A stretch of DNA of 64,000 nucleotides from Streptomyces sp. NBC_00223 (GTDB lineage: Bacteria; Actinomycetota; Actinomycetes; Streptomycetales; Streptomycetaceae): positions 6,516,501 to 6,580,500 of the forward strand of contig NZ_CP108109.1 in NCBI RefSeq assembly GCF_036199905.1, in the 5' to 3' direction. Positions 1 to 9,912 of the stretch are shown one piece after another; positions within the stretch are counted from its first letter, which is position 1; every line of letters begins with the position of its first letter. The notes beneath the pieces were generated by a model. That model saw only the letters and a program-made list of their open reading frames with translations, was not told where the DNA came from and did no database searches. Made by a program: the position numbers and the translations under genes.

Positions 1-1678
<1,678 letters not shown>

Positions 1679-1758
1679 GGCCGGGGGCGCCGCCGACCCG
1701 CCGGGGCCCCCGCGCCGGATCAGGAACCATGTCCGCGCGCGCCATTAGGATGGACCTC

Positions 1759-2343
1759 ATGGCGAAGACCGGTACGACGACGCAAAACCTGCGCACGGCC
1801 ATCGAGCGCAGCGGCTACTACCCGGCCCTGGTGGCCGAGGCCGTGGAGGCAGCGGTCGGCCGTGAGCCGGTCTCCTCGTACCTGGTCCACCAGGAGACGT
1901 CCTTCGACGCCAACGAGGTCCGCCGCCACGTCACCGTCCTGGTGCTCACCGACAGCCGTTTCATCGTCAGCCACACCGACGAACAGGCCGCGGACGACAC
2001 CTCGCCGACGCCCTACGCGACCACCTCCACCGAATCGGTGAAGATCGGCCGGATCTCGTCGGTCGTGGTCAGCCGGGTCGTCGCGAACCCCGAGTCGTAC
2101 ACCCCGGGCACGCTGCCCCGCGAGGTGGTGCTCACCATCGGCTGGGGCGCCGTCTCCCGGCTGGACCTGGAGCCCGCCGCGTGCGGCGACCCCAACTGCG
2201 AGGCCGACCACGGCTACACCGGCTCCTCCACCGCCGACGACCTGTCGCTGCGGGTGAGCGAGGCGGGCGACGGCCCCGACACCGTACGCCAGACCCTGGT
2301 CTTCGCCCAGGCGCTCTCCGAGGCGACAGCGGCCACGGACTGA
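1759..2343 (+). CDS. DUF5998 family protein
   Basis: 194 residues. I know it as a conserved actinobacterial family with no assigned function, always close to the phosphodiesterase gene that follows. The sequence has an N-terminal helical segment (AIERSGYYPALVAEAVEAA) and a beta-rich body (HVTVLVLTDSRFIVSH; VVLTIGWGAVSRLDLE), plus a pair of cysteines (AACGDPNCEADH) that could bind metal. The start is the ATG at 1759, eight bases after AGGA; an in-frame ATG at 1729 would add ten residues but has no ribosome site. The stop overlaps the next start (TGATG), so the two genes are probably translated together. No signal peptide or membrane segment is seen. Confidence 0.85.
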   Translation: MAKTGTTTQNLRTAIERSGYYPALVAEAVEAAVGREPVSSYLVHQETSFDANEVRRHVTVLVLTDSRFIVSHTDEQAADDTSPTPYATTSTESVKIGRISSVVVSRVVANPESYTPGTLPREVVLTIGWGAVSRLDLEPAACGDPNCEADHGYTGSSTADDLSLRVSEAGDGPDTVRQTLVFAQALSEATAATD

Positions 2344-3536
2344 TGGTCCACCCGCCGCACGACGCGTACGACACCGCGCCCCTCGACCCGCACACCGCCC
2401 CCGCGCCGGCCTACGGCAGCGGGGCGCTGTGCGATGTGATCCCGGCTGCCGTCGCCGGGTTCGCGGTGCCCGGGATGCCCGCCACCGGGCTGGCGCTCGA
2501 CCCCGCGGACCGGGTGTGCGTCTTCCTGGTGGACGGCCTGGGCTGGGAGCTGATCCTGCGCCACCCGCAGGAGGCGCCGTACCTCACCTCGCTGCTGCCC
2601 ACCTCGCTCGGGCGGACCGGACGGCCGCTGACCGCCGGGTTCCCCGCCACGACCGCGACCTCGCTCGCCTCCATCGGCACCGGACGGCCGCCCGGCGAGC
2701 ACGGGCTGACCGGTTACACCGCGCTCAACCCGGCCACCGGCGAGCTGATGAACCAGCTGCGCTGGCAGCCCTGGACCTCGCCGCACGTCTGGCAGCCGCA
2801 CCCCACCGTCTTCCAGCTGGCCGACGCCGCCGGGATCGCCACCTGCCAGGTCTCCTCGCCGACCTTCCAGCACACCCCGCTGACCAAGGTCGCGCTCTCC
2901 GGCGGCACCTTCCACGGGCGGCTCACCGGCGAGGAGCGGATGGACCTGGCCGCGGACCGGCTGGCCGCCGCCGACCGCTCGCTGGTCTACACGTACTACA
3001 GCGAGCTGGACGCGATGGGACACCGGCACGGGGTCGACTCGGACGCCTGGCGGGGACAGTTGATGATGGTCGACCGGCTGGTCCAGCGGCTCGCCGAGCA
3101 ACTGCCGCCGCGCAGCGCCCTCTACGTCACCGCCGACCACGGCATGATCGACATCCCCTTCGACGAGGAGTCGCGGATCGACTTCGACGACGACTGGGAG
3201 CTGCGCGCCGGGGTCGCGGTGCTCGGCGGCGAGGGCCGGGCCCGGCATGTCTACGCGGTGCCGGGCGCGGCCGCCGACGTGCTCGCGGTGTGGAGCGAGG
3301 TGCTGGGGGAGCGGATGTGGGTGGCCGGCCGCGAACAGGCCGTCGCGGCGGGCTGGTTCGGGCCCGACCCCGAGCGGCGGGTGCTGGGCCGGATCGGTGA
3401 CGTGGTGGCCGCCGCACGCGACGACATCGCGATCGTGGCCTGCCGCACCGAGCCGGGGGAGTCGAAGATGACCGGTCTGCACGGCTCGATGACGGCGGTC
3501 GAGCAGCTCGTGCCGCTGTTCGAAGTGCGCACCTGA
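2343..3536 (+). CDS. Alkaline phosphatase family phosphodiesterase / nucleotide pyrophosphatase
   Basis: 397 residues with the alkaline phosphatase superfamily fold. DRVCVFLVDGLGWELI holds the first metal-binding aspartate; TAGFPATTATSLASIGTG carries the catalytic threonine or serine; YSELDAMGHRHG and VTADHGMIDIP supply the second set of Asp/His metal ligands, and a late TGLHGSM contributes another His. Members hydrolyse phosphodiester or pyrophosphate bonds with two zinc ions; the substrate here is unknown. No signal peptide is present, so it should be cytoplasmic. It starts at the ATG overlapping the DUF5998 stop by one base, and thymidine kinase follows after about 115 bases, suggesting a short nucleotide-related operon. 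Confidence 0.9.
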   Translation: MVHPPHDAYDTAPLDPHTAPAPAYGSGALCDVIPAAVAGFAVPGMPATGLALDPADRVCVFLVDGLGWELILRHPQEAPYLTSLLPTSLGRTGRPLTAGFPATTATSLASIGTGRPPGEHGLTGYTALNPATGELMNQLRWQPWTSPHVWQPHPTVFQLADAAGIATCQVSSPTFQHTPLTKVALSGGTFHGRLTGEERMDLAADRLAAADRSLVYTYYSELDAMGHRHGVDSDAWRGQLMMVDRLVQRLAEQLPPRSALYVTADHGMIDIPFDEESRIDFDDDWELRAGVAVLGGEGRARHVYAVPGAAADVLAVWSEVLGERMWVAGREQAVAAGWFGPDPERRVLGRIGDVVAAARDDIAIVACRTEPGESKMTGLHGSMTAVEQLVPLFEVRT

Positions 3537-3652
3537 GGCTCCGGCGGGTCCCTGAACACTCGTCCTTACGAGCCCCCTTGAACCTCGTCGAGCCCCCTGA
3601 GCCCCTTGGGGCTCCCGTCCCCGCCGTCCACCGAAAGGCCGTCGCCCTTCCC

Positions 3653-4303
3653 ATGCCCGAGCTGGTCTTCTTCTCCGGAACGATGGACTGCGGCAAGAGC
3701 ACGCTCGCCCTGCAGATCGTCCACAACCGCACCGCCCGCGGCCTCCAGTCGGTGATCTTCACCCGGGACGACCGGGCGGGCGAGGGCAAGCTCTCCTCGC
3801 GTCTCGGCCTGGTCACCGACGCGGTCGAGGTCGAGGACGCGATGGACCTCTACGCCCATGTGGTGGGCCTGCTCAGCCGCGGCGGCCGGGTGGACTACGT
3901 CGTGGTGGACGAGGCGCAGTTCCTCACGCCCGAGCAGATAGACCAGCTGGCCCGGGTGGTGGACGACCTCGATCTGGACGTCTACGCCTTCGGTATCACC
4001 ACCGACTTCCGCACCCGGCTCTTCCCCGGCTCGCGGCGGCTCGTCGAGCTGGCCGACCGGGTCGAGGCGCTTCAGGTCGAGGCGCTGTGCTGGTGCGGCG
4101 CGCGGGCCACGCACAACGCCCGCACGGTCGACGGGGTGATGGTGGTCGAGGGCGCCCAAGTGGTGATCGGCGATGTCGACCGCGAGTCGGGCGAGGTCGG
4201 CTACGAGGTGCTGTGCCGCCGCCATCACCGGCGCCGGATGACCAGCGCGACGGCGGGCGCGGGCACCCTCTCCCCGGACGTGCTGCCGGTCACGCACCCG
4301 TAG
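3653..4303 (+). CDS. tdk: Thymidine kinase (type II)
   Basis: 216 residues. It phosphorylates thymidine to dTMP with ATP in the salvage pathway. Walker A is GTMDCGKST (residues 9-17), Walker B-like VVVDEAQFL follows about 70 residues later, and the lasso/substrate region has FGITTDFRTRLFPGS. The zinc-binding cysteines of type II enzymes are present (CWCGA and the later CRRHH). The chosen ATG at 3653 gives the usual short N-terminus MPELVFFSG; an upstream in-frame ATG at 3578 would add 25 proline-rich residues unlike the family. It lies downstream of the phosphodiesterase on the same strand. A GC-rich tail follows but no strong terminator. Confidence 0.95.
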   Translation: MPELVFFSGTMDCGKSTLALQIVHNRTARGLQSVIFTRDDRAGEGKLSSRLGLVTDAVEVEDAMDLYAHVVGLLSRGGRVDYVVVDEAQFLTPEQIDQLARVVDDLDLDVYAFGITTDFRTRLFPGSRRLVELADRVEALQVEALCWCGARATHNARTVDGVMVVEGAQVVIGDVDRESGEVGYEVLCRRHHRRRMTSATAGAGTLSPDVLPVTHP

Positions 4304-4606
4304 CGCCGGGGCGGGCCGGACGACCGCCGCCCCTATGGACCGGGCCGGTGCGCACCGACCGCCGGGCCGCGATTCGGCGTGCCCGGCGCCGACACCGGGA
4401 CTTTCGGGGAGTTTTGTCTCCGTGCGGCAAAACCAGGGCGCCCAACTCCCGTCACCGGTCTTGACGTTGCCGCAAAGCTGGCAACAAACTGCCCCATTGA
4501 CACCACAAGCCCCGGAATTATTGCGGACTTGCGCCAAATCTCGAAGTCAGCTCACAGCTCCCCTGCTCGATCACGATCGATGACGCTCCATGACAACGGA
4601 GGCAGG
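4304..4606. other. Intergenic region upstream of the GH3 gene
   Basis: This 303-base gap is clearly less GC-rich in its second half than its surroundings, as expected for a promoter. It holds a perfect inverted repeat at 4466-4485, a TTGACG at 4461 abutting that repeat and a TTGACA at 4497. Neither hexamer has a convincing -10 at 16-19 bases. No coding potential is seen. Confidence 0.6.
4466..4485. promoter_or_regulatory. Candidate operator upstream of GH3 gene
   Basis: GTTGCC, eight bases, GGCAAC: a perfect six-base inverted repeat about 120 bases before the GH3 ATG, overlapping a TTGACG that could serve as a -35. LacI- and ROK-type sugar repressors bind sites of this size; the ROK gene downstream is the natural candidate, but this is inferred only from position and symmetry. 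Confidence 0.45.
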
Positions 4607-7600
4607 ATGGACAAGCGACAGCGCCGGCGCGCGGGACTCGCCGCGGTCTGCGCGATGGCGTGCGCGGCAGGACTCAGCGCGACTTACGGCGGTACAGCGG
4701 CGGCCCAGACACCGCGCCCTCAAGCGTCCGGCGGCCATACGTCGGGCAACCAGGTCCCCGGCGCCAAGGCGGCGGCCACCCCGGTCTACCTGGACACCCA
4801 CTACTCCTTCGAGGAGCGCGCCGCGGACCTGGTGTCCCGGATGACCCTCCAGGAGAAGGTGCAGCAGCTCAGCACGAACAGCGGCCCGGCCATCCCCCGG
4901 CTGGGCGTCCAGCAGTACACGTACTGGAGCGAGGGCCAGCACGGGGTCAACCAGCTCGGCGCCGACCAGAACAACGGCGGGGTGCAGGGCGGGGTCCACG
5001 CCACCAGCTTCCCGACCAACTTCGCCTCGTCCATGACCTGGGACAAGAACCTGATGTACCAGGAGAGCACCGCGATCTCCGACGAGGTCCGCGGCTTCCT
5101 CGACAAGTCGCTCTTCGGCACCGGGCAGAACAACCTCGGCCCCTCCGCCGACGACTACGGTTCCCTCACCTACTGGGCGCCCACCGTCAACCTCGACCGC
5201 GACCCGCGCTGGGGCCGCACCGACGAGGCCTTCGGCGAGGACCCGTACTTCGTCGGGCAGATGGCCGGGCAGTTCATCGACGGATACCAGGGCAACAACC
5301 CGGACGGCACCTCGAAGACGGGCTATCTGAAGGTCGCCGCCACCGCCAAGCACTACGCGCTGAACAACGTCGAGGACAACCGCACCGGCATCAGCTCGGA
5401 CGTCGACGACACCGATCTGCGCGACTACTACACCGCCCAGTTCCGCGACCTCATCGAGGACGCGCACGTGGCGGGCCTGATGACGTCGTACAACGCGATC
5501 AACGGCACCCCGTCGGTCTCCGACACCTACACCACCAACGAACTCGCCCAGCGCACCTACGGATTCAACGGGTACATCACCTCCGACTGCGGCGCGGTGG
5601 GCACCAACTGGCGGCAGTTCCCCGGCGGTCACGACTGGGCGCCGCCCGGCTGGACCACCGACCACAAGGCCGACCCCACCTGGACCGAGACCGCGACCGG
5701 CGCCAAGATCTCCGGCCAGGCCGGCGGTCAGGCGTACGCGCTGCGGGCGGGCACCGACCTCAACTGCACCGGGGACGAGGCCACCACCGCCAACATCCAG
5801 GAGGCCATCAGGTCCGGGGCGCTCAGCGAGGGAGTCGTCGACACCGCGCTGGTCCATGTCTTCACCATCCGCATGCGGACCGGCGAGTTCGACCCGCCGG
5901 ACCAGGTGGCGTACACCAACATCACCAAGGACCAGATCGAGAGCCCGGCCCACCAGGCGCTGGCCGCCAAGGTCGCCGACAACTCGCTGGTGCTGCTGAA
6001 GAACGACCGGCCCGGGTCCGCGCGCACCGCGCTGCTGCCCGCCGACCCGGCCAGGACCAAGAAGGTCGTGGTCCTCGGCGACCTCGCCAACACCACCTCG
6101 CTGGGCCTGTACTCGGGCGAGCCCACCCACCAGACCAGCCCCGCGCAGGGCATCAGGGACGCCGTCTACGCCGCGGACTCCACCGCCTCCGTGGTCTACG
6201 ACGCCGCCGGCACCTCCTCCACGGCCACCGGCGCCGCGGTGCTCTCCGACAAGACCCAGGCCGCGATCAAGGCCGCCGACCTCGTCGTGGTCGTCGTCGG
6301 CACCACCAAGGCCAACGGCGACGAGGGCAATGACCGGGACAACCTCGACCTGCCAGGCAACTACCACTCGCTGATCGACCAGGCCGCCGCCGTCGGCAAC
6401 GACAAGCTGGCCCTGGTCATCCAGTCCGACGGCCCGGTGAAGATCGACGACGAGCAGGGGAAGGCAGCCTCGATCGTCTTCAGCGGCTACAACGGCCAGG
6501 CCCAGGGCACCGCGCTCGCCGACGTGCTCTTCGGCCGGCAGAACCCCTCGGGGCACCTCAACTTCACCTGGTACAAGGACGACTCGCAGCTGCCCGACAA
6601 GCAGAACTACGGTCTGACCCCCGGCGCGACCGGCGGCCTCGGCCGTACGTACCAGTACTTCACCGGCACCCCGACCTACCCCTTCGGCTACGGCCTGAGC
6701 TACAGCACGTTCGCGTACTCGAACGTCACGGCGGACCGGACACAGATCACACCGGACGGCTCGGTCAGGATCGGCGTGGACGTGAAGAACACCGGCAGGA
6801 CGGCCGGCGCCACCGTCGTACAGCTCTACGCGGCCACGCCGTTCACCGTGCCGGGCGTCGAACTGCCCAAGAAGCGGCTTGCGGGCTTCGCCAAGACCGA
6901 GGTGCTGGCGCCGGGCCGGAGCCAGCACGTGACCCTCACGGTCAAGGCCGCCGACCTCTCCTCCTGGGACGCCGCCCACTCCCGGCAGACGGTCCTCAAC
7001 GGGAGCTACCGCTTCCAGGCGGGCCCCGACTCCGCGCATGTCTCCGGCACCGCGACCGTGCGGATCAGCGGCACCCTCACCCCGAAGGTACGGTACGTCA
7101 CCGTGCAGCCGGAGAGCGTCGTCCACGACGCCGGTGACACCTTCAGCCTGACCGCCAGGAACAAGTGGATCAAGGACGACACCGACCCGGCGCGCGAGCA
7201 GCGCGATCTGTCCCTGACCGCTGACCACGTGGTCGAGGCCGTCAACACCGACCAGACCTTCGTCGACCTGGGACACACGAAGGTCACCTACCGCAGCAGC
7301 GCCCCGGCGGTCGCCACTGTCGACAAGGACGGCACCGTGCACGCGGTGGCCGACGGCGTCGCCACCATCTCGGCGACCGTCGGCGGTGTCACCGGCTCCA
7401 CCGCGATCGTGGTCCGCAACTCGCTGACGCTCAAGGCCCTGCCGATCGCCGAGGCAGGTTCCACGCTGACCGCGACCACCACCTACACCAACGGCGGCAC
7501 CTCCGCGGCGACGAATGTCACGGTCGCGCTGGACACCCCGGCGGGCTGGACCGCCACCGCCACCACCCCGGCGAGCTTCCCCCAGGTCCCGGCGGGCCAG

Positions 7601-8296
7601 AAGGTCACCACCAGTTGGAAGGTGGCCGTGCCCGACGGCACCGATCCGGACTCCTTCACCCTGAACGCCACCGTCACCGCACCCGGCGGCGAGATCGGCG
7701 CCCAGGCCCCGGTGACCGTGCCGTACGACTCGCTGACCGCCGCCTACAACAACTCCGGCATCAGCGACGACGACCACACCACCACCGGCAGCCTCGACGG
7801 AGAGGGCGCGAGCTTCTCGCTCCAGGCGCTCGCGGCGGCCGGCTGGACGGCGGGCCACAACACCGACCACGACGGCGTGTCCTTCCCCTGGCCCGCCACC
7901 GCGGGCACCGGAAAGCCGGACAACGTCGTGGCCGGCGGCCAGGCCGTCGAGATCACCGGCAGCGGCGGCAAACTGGGCTTCGTCGGCACCAGCGCCTTCG
8001 GCGCGACCTCCGGCACCGGCACCGTCGTCTACACCGACGGCACCACCCAGACGTACGCGCTCGCGCTCGCCGACTGGTGGTCCGGATCGGCCGCGCAGGG
8101 CAGCGACATCGCGGGCAGCACGCCGTATCTCAACAACGGCGGCGGGCAGCAGAACCAGACCGTGCACATCTACGCCTCCACCGTGGATCTGCTGCCGGGC
8201 AAGACCGTACGGGCCATCACCCTGCCGAACGTCAGCAAGACCCAGGTCGACCACCAGGTGGCCATGCACCTGTTCTCCATCGCGATCGGCGGCTGA
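4607..8296 (+). CDS. Secreted multidomain glycoside hydrolase family 3 protein
   Basis: 1229 residues starting at the ATG at 4607, preceded by GGAGG at 4598-4602. Residues 1-33 form a signal peptide (RRRAGLAAVCAMACAAGL, cleavage near TAAAQ). A GH3 barrel spans about 70-430 with the nucleophile in ITSDCGAVG (Asp327); the GH3 C-terminal domain (about 470-700) and an FnIII-like domain (about 713-800) follow. Then come a bacterial Ig-like (Big2) domain at about 827-935, a NEW3-like domain at about 939-1035 and a C-terminal jelly-roll-like, NPCBM-type module from about 1040. SDCGAV resembles xylosidase and arabinosidase members, so a beta-linked plant polysaccharide fragment is a plausible substrate. 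It is much longer than usual GH3 enzymes because of the extra binding modules. A ROK regulator follows. Confidence 0.93.
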   Translation: MDKRQRRRAGLAAVCAMACAAGLSATYGGTAAAQTPRPQASGGHTSGNQVPGAKAAATPVYLDTHYSFEERAADLVSRMTLQEKVQQLSTNSGPAIPRLGVQQYTYWSEGQHGVNQLGADQNNGGVQGGVHATSFPTNFASSMTWDKNLMYQESTAISDEVRGFLDKSLFGTGQNNLGPSADDYGSLTYWAPTVNLDRDPRWGRTDEAFGEDPYFVGQMAGQFIDGYQGNNPDGTSKTGYLKVAATAKHYALNNVEDNRTGISSDVDDTDLRDYYTAQFRDLIEDAHVAGLMTSYNAINGTPSVSDTYTTNELAQRTYGFNGYITSDCGAVGTNWRQFPGGHDWAPPGWTTDHKADPTWTETATGAKISGQAGGQAYALRAGTDLNCTGDEATTANIQEAIRSGALSEGVVDTALVHVFTIRMRTGEFDPPDQVAYTNITKDQIESPAHQALAAKVADNSLVLLKNDRPGSARTALLPADPARTKKVVVLGDLANTTSLGLYSGEPTHQTSPAQGIRDAVYAADSTASVVYDAAGTSSTATGAAVLSDKTQAAIKAADLVVVVVGTTKANGDEGNDRDNLDLPGNYHSLIDQAAAVGNDKLALVIQSDGPVKIDDEQGKAASIVFSGYNGQAQGTALADVLFGRQNPSGHLNFTWYKDDSQLPDKQNYGLTPGATGGLGRTYQYFTGTPTYPFGYGLSYSTFAYSNVTADRTQITPDGSVRIGVDVKNTGRTAGATVVQLYAATPFTVPGVELPKKRLAGFAKTEVLAPGRSQHVTLTVKAADLSSWDAAHSRQTVLNGSYRFQAGPDSAHVSGTATVRISGTLTPKVRYVTVQPESVVHDAGDTFSLTARNKWIKDDTDPAREQRDLSLTADHVVEAVNTDQTFVDLGHTKVTYRSSAPAVATVDKDGTVHAVADGVATISATVGGVTGSTAIVVRNSLTLKALPIAEAGSTLTATTTYTNGGTSAATNVTVALDTPAGWTATATTPASFPQVPAGQKVTTSWKVAVPDGTDPDSFTLNATVTAPGGEIGAQAPVTVPYDSLTAAYNNSGISDDDHTTTGSLDGEGASFSLQALAAAGWTAGHNTDHDGVSFPWPATAGTGKPDNVVAGGQAVEITGSGGKLGFVGTSAFGATSGTGTVVYTDGTTQTYALALADWWSGSAAQGSDIAGSTPYLNNGGGQQNQTVHIYASTVDLLPGKTVRAITLPNVSKTQVDHQVAMHLFSIAIGG

Positions 8297-8319
8297 TCCC
8301 CTCCGGTCCGCGTGAGCGG

Positions 8320-8347
8320 GGGCCGGCCGCGCATCCGCGGCCGGCCC
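8320..8347 (+). terminator. Terminator hairpin after GH3 gene
   Basis: A perfect 12-base GC stem (GGGCCGGCCGCG / CGCGGCCGGCCC) with a CATC loop begins 24 bases after the GH3 stop. It lacks a T-run, which is common for streptomycete terminators. Confidence 0.7.
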
Positions 8348-8442
8348 TCCGCGGTGCGTCACGCGCGGAAGCGCCCGGCGCGCGTGAAAGCATGGCCGAC
8401 CGTACCGATCCGCGCGGGCGGCGGGACTGTCGGCGGCACGTG

Positions 8443-8470
8443 CGATCCTCCTGACAGGGCAGGAGGATCG
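8443..8470 (+). promoter_or_regulatory. Hairpin that buries a perfect AGGAGG
   Basis: CGATCCTCCTG, loop ACAGGG, CAGGAGGATCG: an 11-base perfect stem. Its right arm contains AGGAGG (8461-8466), six bases before the GTG at 8473 of a small ORF that runs into the ROK gene. If transcribed, the stem would hide the ribosome site. A plain terminator or attenuator is the alternative reading. Confidence 0.5.
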
Positions 8471-8472
8471 CG

Positions 8473-8595
8473 GTGAACGGGAGTGCCGGGCGGTCGGAGG
8501 ACCGCTGTTCATCCGGCATCGTCCGGAAATCGCCGCGCCGGAGCGAACAGCTCGGGAGATTCTGCCTGAACTTTGTCATAAGCCAAGGCTCTTGA
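8473..8595 (+). CDS. Possible 40-residue leader ORF before the ROK gene
   Basis: A GTG at 8473 sits six bases after a perfect AGGAGG and opens a frame of 40 codons ending TGA at 8593-8595. That stop overlaps a TTG at 8592, which is an in-frame alternative start of the ROK gene (TTGA overlap). About three quarters of its codons end in G or C, lower than in the real genes here, and it uses rare AGA and ATA codons, so it may be chance. The peptide (beginning MNGSAGRSED) has no recognisable domain. If real, it would be a leader peptide whose translation is gated by the hairpin at 8443-8470. Confidence 0.25.
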   Translation: MNGSAGRSEDRCSSGIVRKSPRRSEQLGRFCLNFVISQGS

Positions 8596-8624
8596 CGGGC
8601 GGAACGGCAGGAAGGCACGGTGCG

Positions 8625-9857
8625 GTGGACCGTACTCACATAACCCCGGGGGTCATGATCGACACGCCAGTGAACCTGCGCGAGGTGGGACGGCTGCGGG
8701 TCCTCGAGGCCCTGCACAGCACCGCGCGCAGCAGCCGTCCCGAACTGGTACGGGTCACCGGCCTGTCCAGGGCCACCGTCTCCTCGCTGATCGCCGATCT
8801 GATCGCGGTCGGCCTGGTCACCGAGGACGAGGGCCCCGAGGAACCGGAGCCGCGGCGCACCGGCCGTCCCGCGCAGTCGCTGTCCCTGGTGCCGAGCGCC
8901 GGGTACGCGATCGGCGCGGACATCGGCCACCAGCACATCCGGGTGATCCTCTGCGACCTGTTCGGCGCGGTGCTGTGGGAGCACTGGGTGGCCAAGGAGG
9001 TGGACCGGGCCCCCGAGGAGACCCTCGACCTGGTCGCCGTCCTGGTCGCCCGCGCCCTCCAGGAGACCGGCGTGGCCCGCTCCCGGGTGCTCGGCATCGG
9101 CGCGGGCATCGCCTCCCCCGTCGAGAAGGGCAGCGGCGCGCTCGGCGCCGAGGGCATCATGCCCGGCTGGGTGGGGATGCGGCTGCCCGACGAACTGCGC
9201 CGCCGCACCTCACTGCCGGTCCGCGTCACCAACGACGCCAACGCCGGGGCGCTCGCCGAGCGGATGTACGGCGCCGGACGGCAGTCCGGCGACATGGTCT
9301 ACGTCCGGCTGTCCGCCGGGATAGGCGCCGGCATCGTCAGCAACGGGCGGCTGCTGCTCGGGGCACGCGGCCTCGCGGGCGAGATCGGCCACCTCCCGCT
9401 GATCACCGACGGGCTCATCTGCCGCTGCGGCAACCGCGGCTGCCTGGAGACCGTGGCCAGCCCGGTCGCCATCGCCCGCCTGCTGTCCGACAGTTGGGGC
9501 CACCATGTGGCGGCCCGCGACCTGCCCGCGCTGATCGAGCAGCGCAACACCGGCGCCCTGCGGGCCATAAGGGACGCGGGCGACGCGGTCGGCCGCGCGC
9601 TGTCCACCCTGGTCACGCTGCTCAACCCGAGCCTGATCGTGGTCGGCGGGGACCTCGCGGGGGCGGGCGAGGACATCCTGGAGCCGATGCGGGCCGGCGT
9701 ACGGCGGCACACCCTGCCCTCGGCGTCCCACGGCCTCAAGATCGTCACCGGGGGTCTGGGCGACGGCGCCGAAGTCAGGGGAGCCGCCGGCCTGGTGCTG
9801 GCCGACGCGCCCCAACTGCTCTCCGCGACGCCGGGAGAGGTGGCGGAACCGGCGTAG
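8625..9857 (+). CDS. ROK family transcriptional regulator
   Basis: About 410 residues from the GTG at 8625 (AGGAAGG nine bases upstream); alternatives are TTG 8592 and ATG 8655. A winged helix-turn-helix comes first (LREVGRLRVLEALHS ... LSRATVSSLIADLIAVGLV), then a ROK sugar-kinase-like domain with GADIGHQHIRV, NDANAGALAE and the ROK zinc motif CRCGNRGCLE. ROK repressors release operators when bound to sugars or sugar phosphates. Its place just after the secreted GH3 enzyme suggests it controls that gene in response to a breakdown product; this is inference. No transporter for such a sugar is in the window. It converges with the MMPL exporter gene. Confidence 0.92.
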   Translation: MDRTHITPGVMIDTPVNLREVGRLRVLEALHSTARSSRPELVRVTGLSRATVSSLIADLIAVGLVTEDEGPEEPEPRRTGRPAQSLSLVPSAGYAIGADIGHQHIRVILCDLFGAVLWEHWVAKEVDRAPEETLDLVAVLVARALQETGVARSRVLGIGAGIASPVEKGSGALGAEGIMPGWVGMRLPDELRRRTSLPVRVTNDANAGALAERMYGAGRQSGDMVYVRLSAGIGAGIVSNGRLLLGARGLAGEIGHLPLITDGLICRCGNRGCLETVASPVAIARLLSDSWGHHVAARDLPALIEQRNTGALRAIRDAGDAVGRALSTLVTLLNPSLIVVGGDLAGAGEDILEPMRAGVRRHTLPSASHGLKIVTGGLGDGAEVRGAAGLVLADAPQLLSATPGEVAEPA

Positions 9858-9874
9858 CGGCGAGGCCGCGGCAC

Positions 9875-9892
9875 CGGCTCGGCCGCGAGCCG
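9875..9892. terminator. Short bidirectional hairpin between convergent genes
   Basis: CGGCTCG, loop GCCG, CGAGCCG lies between the ROK stop and the end of the MMPL gene. It is short but well placed to end both transcripts. Confidence 0.5.
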
Positions 9893-9912
9893 ACGGGCCG
9901 GCCGGCACCTGA

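Noticed and set aside
4497..4525. Promoter from TTGACA at 4497 with a -10 near 4516-4523
   Set aside because: The AT-rich hexamers are only 13-15 bases away, too close for a normal spacer.
4571..8512. 1313-codon open frame on the strand opposite the GH3 gene
   Set aside because: It mirrors the GH3 codons, has no ribosome site or recognisable domain, and arises because stops are rare opposite GC-rich codons.
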